From assembly GCA_000016765.1 (NCBI GenBank), contig CP000699.1:496001-560000 (forward strand): a stretch of 64,000 bases of DNA, written 5' to 3'. The translations under genes were made by a program, and so were the position numbers. The notes beneath the pieces are model-generated. The model saw only the letters and a program-made list of their open reading frames with translations, did not search any database and was not told where the DNA came from. This document shows positions 8,387-15,849 of this stretch, one piece after another. Origin of the DNA: Rhizorhabdus wittichii RW1 (GTDB lineage: Bacteria; Pseudomonadota; Alphaproteobacteria; Sphingomonadales; Sphingomonadaceae). Each line of letters begins with the position of its first letter. Position 1 is the stretch's first letter.

Positions 8387-9313
8387 CTAATCCGGAAAGG
8401 CGTCGAGCGGGATGCGCAGGTAGCGGATGCCGTTGTCCTCGGGAGCCGGCGGATGGCCGGCGCGCATGTTGACCTGGATCGAGGGCAGCAGCAGCCGGGG
8501 CACCGCCAGGCCGGCGTCCCGGCCTTCGCGCATCGCGACGAACGCGTCCTCGCCGATCCCGTCGCGGGCATGGACGTTGCCGCGCCGCTCGGCCTCGACC
8601 GTCGTCTCCCACTGATAGCTGTCGCGGCCCTCGGGGAGATAGTCGTGGCACATGAACAGCCGGGTGTGGCCCGGCAGCTTCAGGATGCGCCGCAGCGATC
8701 GGAACAGCTGGCGGGCGTCGCCGCCCGGGAAATCGGCGCGGGCGGTGCCGTAGTCGGGCATGAACATCGTGTCGCCGACGAAGGCGACGTCGCCCACCAC
8801 ATAGGCGACGCAGGCCGGGGTATGGCCGGGAACATGGAGGACGGTCGCCTCCAGCCCGCCGATGCGGAAGCGGTCGCCATCGGCGAACAGCCGGTCGAAA
8901 TCCGACCCGTCGGCGGCGAATTCGCGGCCCGGCCGGAACAGGCGGCCGAAGCTGGTCTGGACGGCGGAGATGTGCTCGCCGATCGCGATCCGGCCGCCGA
9001 CCCGCTCCTGCAGATAAGGCGCGCCGGACAGATGATCGGCATGGACATGGGTTTCGAGCAGCCAGGCGACGCGCAGTCCCTCAGCCTCCACATAGGCGGC
9101 GATCGCGTCCGCCGGGCGGTTGTCGGTGCGTCCCGACGCCGGGTCGTAGCCGATCACCGGATCGACGACCGCGGCCTCGCGGCTGACCGGATCGTGGACC
9201 ACATGCGATATGGTCGAGGTCGCCGGGTCGAAGAAGCTCCTGATCGCCGGGCGGTGCGGGGCGGGGGCCTCGACCTGCGCGATGGCGCGGGCGAGGGCCG
9301 GATCGTGCGGCAT
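8387..9313 (-). CDS. MBL-fold hydrolase, persulfide dioxygenase (ETHE1)-like
   Basis: Probable non-heme iron persulfide dioxygenase that oxidises glutathione persulfide to sulfite, judged from family features. The 308-residue protein has the metal motif THVHADHLSG (about residues 86-95), then PGHTPACVAY, VGDTMFMPDYGTARADFPGG and a distal LFMCHDYLP block. The GTARxDFxGG loop is characteristic of ETHE1/SDO-type enzymes rather than glyoxalase II. It is about 50 residues longer than human ETHE1 because of a C-terminal extension seen in many proteobacterial homologues. The ATG at 9313 lies 20 bases after the LysR stop, so the two are probably one transcript. Substrate is inferred, not shown. Confidence 0.75.
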   Translation of the reverse strand: MPHDPALARAIAQVEAPAPHRPAIRSFFDPATSTISHVVHDPVSREAAVVDPVIGYDPASGRTDNRPADAIAAYVEAEGLRVAWLLETHVHADHLSGAPYLQERVGGRIAIGEHISAVQTSFGRLFRPGREFAADGSDFDRLFADGDRFRIGGLEATVLHVPGHTPACVAYVVGDVAFVGDTMFMPDYGTARADFPGGDARQLFRSLRRILKLPGHTRLFMCHDYLPEGRDSYQWETTVEAERRGNVHARDGIGEDAFVAMREGRDAGLAVPRLLLPSIQVNMRAGHPPAPEDNGIRYLRIPLDAFPD

Positions 9314-9333
9314 GGTCGGTCGTCCTTCGTCGG

Positions 9334-10269
9334 TCAGGGCCAGAAATCCGATCCGCCCCGTCGGTCGGCATAGGCCTTGGCGACCGCCTGCGCGGTTTCG
9401 ACGAGGCTGACGATGATCGGGATGGTCGGCGGCGACTTGTAGCAGGCGTTCATCGCCCAGGCCGGGAAGCTCTCCTTGACCTTGAGCGGGGCGACTTCGC
9501 CCGAGGCGATCCAGGGCCGCGCGAGCAGCACCGGCACCGGCAGCACGCCGAAGCCCTGCGCCACCATCTGGATGCCGGTCGCCGGCGAATAGCCGCAGGA
9601 GATGCGCAGCGGCGACGGCCGGTCGGGCGAATAGTTGGGATTGTGCCGCTTGAGATATTCGACCTGCCAGGTGTAGCCGGGGGTCCCGGGCGGCGGCATG
9701 ATGATCGGCAGTTCGCAGAGCTGTTCGATGTTGATCGGCTTGGTGACGTCGAAGCGGCGCGGATTGGCGAGCCATTCGATGCGATAGTTGCACAGCGGCG
9801 CGTTGACGATCCGGTTGGCGTCGATGCCGTTGGCGATCAGCGCGATGTCGATCTCGTCGGCCATCAGCATCCGGCTGAGATTGTTGGCGCTGTCGGTGAC
9901 GATATCGAACTGATAATCGACATATTTGCTGCCGAGCACGGCGACGAGGTCGCTCATCCAGCTCAGCGTGATCACGTCCGACGCGCCGATCCGCACCGGG
10001 CGGCCCAGCACATTGTCCTCGGTCGCGATCGACTTCAGCTCGTTCGACAGCTCGACGATCCGTTCGCAACGGTCGAGCACGCGGCGGCCGGCGGCGGTCA
10101 GCTCGAAACCCTTCGAATTGCGCTCGTAGAGCGTCACCCCCAGCAGTTCCTCGAGCGCGACGATCCGGCCCGAGACGGCGGGCTGGCTCGCGTGCAGTTT
10201 CTCGGCCGTGCGGCTGAAGCTCTTCAGCCGTGCCAGCCAGATGAAGGTTTCGAGGAATCGTGTGTTCAT
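9334..10269 (-). CDS. LysR-family transcriptional regulator
   Basis: Standard LysR regulator of 311 residues: an N-terminal winged helix-turn-helix (residues about 5-63, SFSRTAEKLHASQPAVSGRI with the following LEELLGVTLYER wing) and a periplasmic-binding-protein-like effector domain from about residue 90. It is divergent from hyuA across a 314-bp gap, the usual arrangement for a LysR activator of a catabolic operon, and is followed at 20 bases by the persulfide dioxygenase-like gene. The effector is unknown. LysR proteins of this plan usually repress themselves and activate the divergent operon when the inducer binds. Confidence 0.9.
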   Translation of the reverse strand: MNTRFLETFIWLARLKSFSRTAEKLHASQPAVSGRIVALEELLGVTLYERNSKGFELTAAGRRVLDRCERIVELSNELKSIATEDNVLGRPVRIGASDVITLSWMSDLVAVLGSKYVDYQFDIVTDSANNLSRMLMADEIDIALIANGIDANRIVNAPLCNYRIEWLANPRRFDVTKPINIEQLCELPIIMPPPGTPGYTWQVEYLKRHNPNYSPDRPSPLRISCGYSPATGIQMVAQGFGVLPVPVLLARPWIASGEVAPLKVKESFPAWAMNACYKSPPTIPIIVSLVETAQAVAKAYADRRGGSDFWP

Positions 10270-10583
10270 CCGCTCGTCCGTCCCGCTCCGTCGCCTGCGA
10301 TGGCCATGGTAGCTGTCCCGACCATAGCCGGACAGGGGGTGGGCAAACCCAATCGTTTCTTCCGATGAAAGTCGATCGGCGGAGCTTGGCGCGGCCCGTT
10401 CGGCCCCGTTCTTCGGGCGCGATTACAAATGCTGATCGCATTCCATCGGAAAATCGCGTTGGCCGCCCGCGAAAGGGCGACGCTACTCAAAGGGCAACCG
10501 ACGGCGCCATCCGGTGGGCCAGATGCGTCGTCTCTCGATGGGTTTCCGAAAGGATGCCCGGTCGCTTGCCAGAGGGAAGATGA
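10270..10583. promoter_or_regulatory. lysR-hyuA divergent control region
   Basis: This 314-bp stretch holds no convincing gene. Two related elements in opposite orientation stand out: TTCCGATGAAA at 10360-10370 (inside the dyad-like TTTCTTCCGATGAAA) and TTCCATCGGAAAA at 10441-10453, which itself contains the short dyad TTCC-ATC-GGAA. They are 80 bp apart and could be LysR recognition and activation sites. The hyuA ribosome-binding site AGAGGGAAG lies at 10571-10579. No clear -35/-10 pair can be assigned by eye. Confidence 0.45.
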
Positions 10584-12626
10584 ATGTATCGCATAGGGTT
10601 CGACGTGGGCGGGACCTTCACCGACTTCACCATGCTCGATGAAGGGCGCGGCTCGGTCCATTATTTCAAGGTGCCTTCGACGCCGCACGATCCGTCCGAG
10701 GCGATCGGAACCGGGCTGTCGGCGCTGATCGCCGATCATGGCATCGATCCGGCGCTGATCCGCCATCTCGGCCATGGCACCACGGTCGCGACCAACATGG
10801 TGATCGAGCGCAGGGGCGCGCTGACCGGGTTGATCACGACGCGCGGCTTCCGCGACACGCTCGAGATCGGCCGCCAGACCCGCCCGCATCTCTACGACTA
10901 TTCGGTCAGCCGGCCGACCCCGCTGGTCCCGCGCGACCTGCGCCTGGAGGTCGACGAGCGGACCCTATCCGACGGCACGGTCGAGCTTCCGCTCGACGAG
11001 GAGCAGGTCGCCGAGGCCGCCCGTAAGCTCGGCGAGGCCGGGGTCGGCGCGGTGGTGATCTGCTTCCTGCACAGCTATCGCCGCCCGGACCATGAGCGTC
11101 GCGCCGGGGAGATCGTCCGCGCGATCCTGCCCGACGCCTATATCAGCCTGTCGTCGAACGTCCTGCCCGAATTCCGCGAATATGAGCGCATGTCCACGAC
11201 CGTGCTCAACGCCTATATGGGCCCGCGCATGGGCACCTATCTGGAACGGCTGCTCGGCCGGGTCGGCGATCTCGGCATCACCGGCGAGCTCGACACCGTC
11301 CATTCGAACGGCGGCCTGATGTCGGTGCCGACGGTGCGCGAGATCCCGGTGCGGACCTGCGTGTCGGGCCCGGCGGCCGGCGTGATCGGCGCGGCGGAGA
11401 TCGGCCGCTTCGCCAATTTCCCCAACCTCGTCACCTTCGATGTCGGCGGCACCTCGACCGACGTGTCGGTCATCGTCGGCGGCAAGCCGCTGTTCGCGTC
11501 GGACAGGCTCGTGGCGGACTATCCGGTCAAGACGCCGATGATCGACATCCACGTCATCGGCGCGGGCGGCGGCAGCATCGCCGCGATCGACGACGCCGGC
11601 GCGCTGAAGGTCGGCCCGCGCAGCGCCGGCGCGGCGCCCGGCCCGGTCGCCTATGGCCGCGGCGGCACCGAGCCGACCATCACCGACGCGAACATCGTGC
11701 TCGGCCGGCTCGATCCGGTCGCGCTGCTCGAAGGGCGCCTCCCGGTCGACGCCGCCGCGGCGCGCGCGGTGATCGAGGAACGGATCGCGCGGCCGCTCGG
11801 CCTGTCGGTCGAGGAGGCGGCCTATGGCATCCTGCGCATCGCCAACGCCAATATGAGCCGCGCGATCCGCTCGGTCTCGACCGAGCGGGGCCACGACATC
11901 CGCGACTTCGCGCTGTTCGCCTATGGCGGCGCCGGGCCGCTCCATGCCTGCGACCTCGCCCAGGATTGCGGCATCCGCACCGTGCTGGTACCGCAGGAGC
12001 CGGGGACGCTGTGCGCGCGCGGCATCCTGCTGTCGGACATCAACATGGACTTCGTCCGCAGCGAGCTGAGCCTGGCCGCCGACGCCTCCTGGCGGCGCGT
12101 CTGCGCGGTGCTCGGCGAGATGCGCGACGAGGCGACCGCCTGGCTGGTCCGCGAAGGCGTGGCCGAAGAGGACCGCCAGCTCCGGATCATGGTCGACGCA
12201 CGCTATGACGGCCAGAATTTCGAGGTGTCGGTGCCGCTCGACGACGTCCGCGAGGACGGGCTCGACGACATGGTCCAGCGCTTCCGCCGCCAGCATGTCC
12301 AGGAATATGGCTATGACGTGTCCGACCGCCCGGTCGAGATCGTCAACTGCCGCATCCAGGCGATCGGCCGGGTCGCGCGGGTGCCGGTCTCGGCGCCGGT
12401 GCCGGTGCCCGGCCTCGACGCCGTCAAGGGCCGCCGCCCGGTCTATTTCGGCAAGGATGCCGGCTGGGTGGAGACGTCGATCTACCGCCGCGGGCAATTG
12501 CCCATCGGGCGCACCTTCGCGGGGCCCGCGATCATCGAGGAGATGAGCTCGACCCTCATCGTCCAGCCCGGCCAGACCATCACGGTCGATCCGGTCGGCA
12601 ACCTCATCGTTTCGATCTTCGAATAG
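10584..12626 (+). CDS. Hydantoinase/oxoprolinase family protein, subunit A
   Basis: HyuA-type subunit (680 residues) of the 5-oxoprolinase / N-methylhydantoinase / acetone carboxylase superfamily, which uses ATP to phosphorylate a carbonyl or enol so that it can be hydrolysed or carboxylated. The ASKHA nucleotide-binding blocks are present: FDVGGTFTDF at residues 5-14, HGTTVATN near residue 69, FDVGGTSTDVSVI near residue 286 and GAGGGSIA near residue 326. Start ATG has an AGAGGGAAG ribosome-binding site. hyuB follows after 12 bases, so this is an AB pair like hydantoinase. No gamma subunit of acetone or acetophenone carboxylase is nearby, which favours a hydrolase. Substrate unknown. Confidence 0.85.
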   Translation: MYRIGFDVGGTFTDFTMLDEGRGSVHYFKVPSTPHDPSEAIGTGLSALIADHGIDPALIRHLGHGTTVATNMVIERRGALTGLITTRGFRDTLEIGRQTRPHLYDYSVSRPTPLVPRDLRLEVDERTLSDGTVELPLDEEQVAEAARKLGEAGVGAVVICFLHSYRRPDHERRAGEIVRAILPDAYISLSSNVLPEFREYERMSTTVLNAYMGPRMGTYLERLLGRVGDLGITGELDTVHSNGGLMSVPTVREIPVRTCVSGPAAGVIGAAEIGRFANFPNLVTFDVGGTSTDVSVIVGGKPLFASDRLVADYPVKTPMIDIHVIGAGGGSIAAIDDAGALKVGPRSAGAAPGPVAYGRGGTEPTITDANIVLGRLDPVALLEGRLPVDAAAARAVIEERIARPLGLSVEEAAYGILRIANANMSRAIRSVSTERGHDIRDFALFAYGGAGPLHACDLAQDCGIRTVLVPQEPGTLCARGILLSDINMDFVRSELSLAADASWRRVCAVLGEMRDEATAWLVREGVAEEDRQLRIMVDARYDGQNFEVSVPLDDVREDGLDDMVQRFRRQHVQEYGYDVSDRPVEIVNCRIQAIGRVARVPVSAPVPVPGLDAVKGRRPVYFGKDAGWVETSIYRRGQLPIGRTFAGPAIIEEMSSTLIVQPGQTITVDPVGNLIVSIFE

Positions 12627-12638
12627 GAATAGCAGACC

Positions 12639-14378
12639 ATGGCAGACAGGGATTCCCCGATCAGCAAGGCCGAGGGCCAGTTGTTCGATCCGATCGCGAT
12701 GGAGGTCTTCTCCAACCGCCTGCTCTCGATCACCGAGGACATGGGCAACCGGCTGGTCCGCGCCTCCTTCTCGCCCAACATCAAGGAGCGCAAGGACTGC
12801 TCGGTCGCGATGTTCGACGGCAAGGGGCGGCTGATCGCCCAGGCCGCGCACATCCCGATGCACCTCGGCTCGCTGTCGGGCGGTGTCGAGACGGTGCTGG
12901 GCGACTATGGCGTCGACAATGTCCGCGAGGGCGACGTCTTCATCTGCAACGACGCCTATCTGGCGGGCGGCACCCACGCCCCCGACATCACCATCGTCAC
13001 GCCGATCTTCTGGGAAGGCCGCTGCCGCTTCTTCGCGGCGAACATCGGCCATCATTCGGACGTCGGCGGCACCTATCCGGGCTCGGTCTCGCCGACCGCG
13101 CGGACCGTGTTCGAGGAAGGCATCCGCATCCCGCTGGTCCGCATCGTCCGCGAGGGCGAACTGGACACCGGGCTGCTGACCCTGCTCGCGCAGAACAGCC
13201 GCGAGCCGGCCGACCGGGTCGCCGACCTCAAGGTGCAGATCGCCGCCAACGAGCGCGGCGCGCAGCTGATGCTCGAACTGGTCCGCCAGCTCGGCATCGA
13301 CGCGGTCGAGCAGTCGATCGAGGACATCCTCGCCTATACCGCCCGGCGGCTGCGCAACCGCATCGCCGCGCTCAAGGACGGCACCGGCAGCCATGTCTGC
13401 CATCTCGACGACGACGGCTTCGGCGGCGATCCGGTGGCGATCCGCGCGACCCTGACGGTCGAGGGCGAGAATCTGACGGTGGACTTCGACGGGTCGGGGC
13501 CGCAATGCCGGGGCAGCTACAACATGCCCAAGAGCGCGATGCTGGCGAGCGTCTATTATGCGGTCAAGACGATGCTCGATCCCGAGCTGATGGCCAATGA
13601 GGGCATGTTCGCCTCGATCACGATGCACGCGCCCGAGGGGACGATAACCAACCCGACCTTTCCGGCGGCGGTCGGCATGCGATCGAACACCGCGCAGCGG
13701 GTCGCGGCGTCGGTGATCGGGGCCTTCGCGCACTTCCTGCCGCGCGAGCGGGTGATGGCGGCGAGCAACGACGCGATGCCGGCGATGGTCTTCTCCGGCC
13801 GCAGCCGGCGGCGGCCGGGCACCTATGTCTATGTCGAGACGATCGGCGGCGGCGCGGGCGGACGGGCCGGGCATGACGGCGCCGACGGCACCCATGTCCA
13901 CATCACCAACTCGTCGAACCTGCCCGCCGAGGCGCTGGAGAACGAATATCCGCTGGTGGTCGACGAATATAGCCTCGTCGCCGACAGCGGCGGCGCCGGG
14001 CAGTGGCGCGGCGGCATGGGCATCGCCCGGCAGATCCGCGCGCTCGACGACGACACCTTCTGCTATGCGTCGAGCGAGGGCACGATCGTTCCCGCCGACG
14101 GCGTGTTCGGCGGCGGCAAGGGGGCGGTCGCCCACATCATCCGCAACCGGGGTACTCCGGGCGAGCATGAGATACCCGCCAACCAGCCCCGGCTGGTGCT
14201 GGCGCCCGGCCAGTCGGTGCGGATCGAGACGCCCGGCGGCGGCGGCTTCGGCGACCCCGAGGCGCGCGACGCCGCCGCGATCGCCGCCGACCTGCGCCAG
14301 GGCCGGGTGACGCCGGCGGCGGCCCGCGCCGCCTATGGCGCGGAAAAGGCCGCCGAGGCGGAACGTCTGTCGGCCTGA
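12639..14378 (+). CDS. Hydantoinase/oxoprolinase family protein, subunit B
   Basis: HyuB-type catalytic partner of the gene just upstream. The 579-residue protein begins with the family block FDPIAMEVFSNRLLSITEDMG, followed by ASFSPNIKERKDCSVAMFD, the metal-site region NDAYLAGGTHAPDITIVTPIF and AANIGHHSDVGG, and GGGGFGDPEAR near the C-terminus. Length is typical for the family (about 550-590). The two subunits are expected to form an ATP-dependent amidohydrolase or carboxylase complex in the cytosol. The gene lies inside the LysR-controlled operon and is followed 27 bases later by a transporter. A very long open frame on the opposite strand here is an effect of high GC. Confidence 0.85.
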   Translation: MADRDSPISKAEGQLFDPIAMEVFSNRLLSITEDMGNRLVRASFSPNIKERKDCSVAMFDGKGRLIAQAAHIPMHLGSLSGGVETVLGDYGVDNVREGDVFICNDAYLAGGTHAPDITIVTPIFWEGRCRFFAANIGHHSDVGGTYPGSVSPTARTVFEEGIRIPLVRIVREGELDTGLLTLLAQNSREPADRVADLKVQIAANERGAQLMLELVRQLGIDAVEQSIEDILAYTARRLRNRIAALKDGTGSHVCHLDDDGFGGDPVAIRATLTVEGENLTVDFDGSGPQCRGSYNMPKSAMLASVYYAVKTMLDPELMANEGMFASITMHAPEGTITNPTFPAAVGMRSNTAQRVAASVIGAFAHFLPRERVMAASNDAMPAMVFSGRSRRRPGTYVYVETIGGGAGGRAGHDGADGTHVHITNSSNLPAEALENEYPLVVDEYSLVADSGGAGQWRGGMGIARQIRALDDDTFCYASSEGTIVPADGVFGGGKGAVAHIIRNRGTPGEHEIPANQPRLVLAPGQSVRIETPGGGGFGDPEARDAAAIAADLRQGRVTPAAARAAYGAEKAAEAERLSA

Positions 14379-14405
14379 GGGCCATCGGAACAACGAAAGG
14401 AAGCG

Positions 14406-15737
14406 ATGCACATGGAAAAGGGACGGATCAGGGATTGGCTCGTCGTGCTGCTGCTGATGGCCGCCCTGATCCTGTCCTTCGTCGATCGGATCGGCCTGTC
14501 GCTGCTGGTCGATCCGATCCGGGCCGACCTGGGCATCAGCGATGCCGAGATCGGCCTGCTCCAGGGCATCGCCTTCGGCCTGTTCTTCGCGGTGATGGGG
14601 CTGCCGCTCGGCTGGCTCGCCGATCGCTGGTCGCGCAAGGGCACGATCATGCTCGGCGTCGGCATGTGGTCGGTCGCGACGGCCGCCTGCGGGCTCGCCG
14701 CCAACTTCCCCCAACTGCTGCTCGCGCGGATCGGGGTCGGGGCGGGGGAGGCGGGGCTCGCCCCCGCCAGCTATTCGATCGTCCATGACCGCTTCCCGCG
14801 CGAGCAGCTCGGCCGCGCGATCAGCCTGTTCCAGGTCGGCGGCGTGCTCGGCGCCGGGCTGGCGCTGCTGATCACCGGCTATGTCTATCGCTATTTCACC
14901 GGCGGGGGCGGGGCGGACCTACCCCTGATCGGCGGGTTGCGGCCGTGGCAGCAGACCTTCCTCGCCATCGCCACGCCGGGGCTGCTCTTCCTGATCCTGA
15001 TCGCGATGATCCGCGAGCCCGAGCGGGTCGCCGGGCCGGCCGACGCCGCCGGAGCCGGCGAGCCGCGCGGCTTCGCGGCGATGGTCGCGGCGGTCCGGGC
15101 GCGCATCGGCCTCTATCTGCCGCTGTTCGTCGGCATGTCGGGGGTGATCATGACCAGCTATGCGCTGGTGTCGTGGATGCCGGCGGTGCTCGGCCGCGAG
15201 TTCCACTGGCCGGCCGAGGTGATCGGGGTGCGCTACGGGCTCGTCGTGCTGTCGGCGAGCCCGGTCGGGCTGCTCACGGGCGGATGGCTCGCCGATGCGC
15301 TGCTGCGCTCGGGAAGCGTCAATGCGCATGTCCGCGTCGTCGCGCTGGCGGCGCTGCTCGGCCTGCCGTTCGCGCTCGCGCTCGCCCTGCCGAGCGGCCC
15401 GGTGGGGCTGTTGCTGGTCGTGGGCGGTCTCCATTTCGCGGCCTCGATGCCGATGGGCGTGGTGCCCGCTTTCCTCCAGCTCGCGACGCCGCCGGCCGCG
15501 CGGGCACAGGTGTCGGGCCTCTATGTGCTGTTCATCAACGTCGTCGGGCTCGGGCTCGGGCCGACCCTCGTCGGCCTGCTGTCGACCGGCATGGGCCCCG
15601 ACGCCGCCTCGCTCAGGCTCTCGATGGCGCTGGTGATCGGCCCTGCGATGCTGGTCGCGACGGCTGTGCTGGCCTGGTTGGCCCGCTCGACGCGGCACGA
15701 ATCCGTGGCGGACGTCCGCCCGGCCTACGGCTCATAA
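14406..15737 (+). CDS. MFS transporter (spinster-like)
   Basis: A 443-residue major facilitator with about 12 hydrophobic helices. Motif A-like GWLADRWSRKGTIM lies between helices 2 and 3, and the N-terminal helix has LSFVDRIGLSLLVDPIRADLG, which is typical of the spinster/ACS-like transporters common in sphingomonad catabolic clusters. Two starts are close together, ATG 14406 and ATG 14412; the first follows GAAAGGAAG by a good spacing. The context suggests inner-membrane uptake of the substrate of the HyuAB enzyme or export of a product, with the next gene supplying outer-membrane passage. Confidence 0.88.
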   Translation: MHMEKGRIRDWLVVLLLMAALILSFVDRIGLSLLVDPIRADLGISDAEIGLLQGIAFGLFFAVMGLPLGWLADRWSRKGTIMLGVGMWSVATAACGLAANFPQLLLARIGVGAGEAGLAPASYSIVHDRFPREQLGRAISLFQVGGVLGAGLALLITGYVYRYFTGGGGADLPLIGGLRPWQQTFLAIATPGLLFLILIAMIREPERVAGPADAAGAGEPRGFAAMVAAVRARIGLYLPLFVGMSGVIMTSYALVSWMPAVLGREFHWPAEVIGVRYGLVVLSASPVGLLTGGWLADALLRSGSVNAHVRVVALAALLGLPFALALALPSGPVGLLLVVGGLHFAASMPMGVVPAFLQLATPPAARAQVSGLYVLFINVVGLGLGPTLVGLLSTGMGPDAASLRLSMALVIGPAMLVATAVLAWLARSTRHESVADVRPAYGS

Positions 15738-15849
15738 GAATCGCTGATAGGGATTTATAATTAAATCAAACTCGAAATTATTCGATGAAATGGTAGCCCT
15801 AGTCCCTGTCGCCAATAAACCATCAATAAACTTGCGAAGGGGATTGGGC
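15738..15849 (+). promoter_or_regulatory. AT-rich leader with a consensus -10 before the TonB receptor
   Basis: This 112-bp gap is strikingly AT-rich compared with its flanks and contains an exact TATAAT at 15756-15761, but no good -35 at the right distance. The receptor gene may have its own promoter here, possibly one that needs an activator. A GAAGGGG ribosome-binding-like sequence lies at 15836-15842. Confidence 0.4.

Noticed and set aside
10965-14786. A 1,273-codon open frame on the minus strand opposite hyuA and hyuB
   Set aside because: Same composition bias and no recognisable domain; hyuA and hyuB have clear family motifs over the full stretch.
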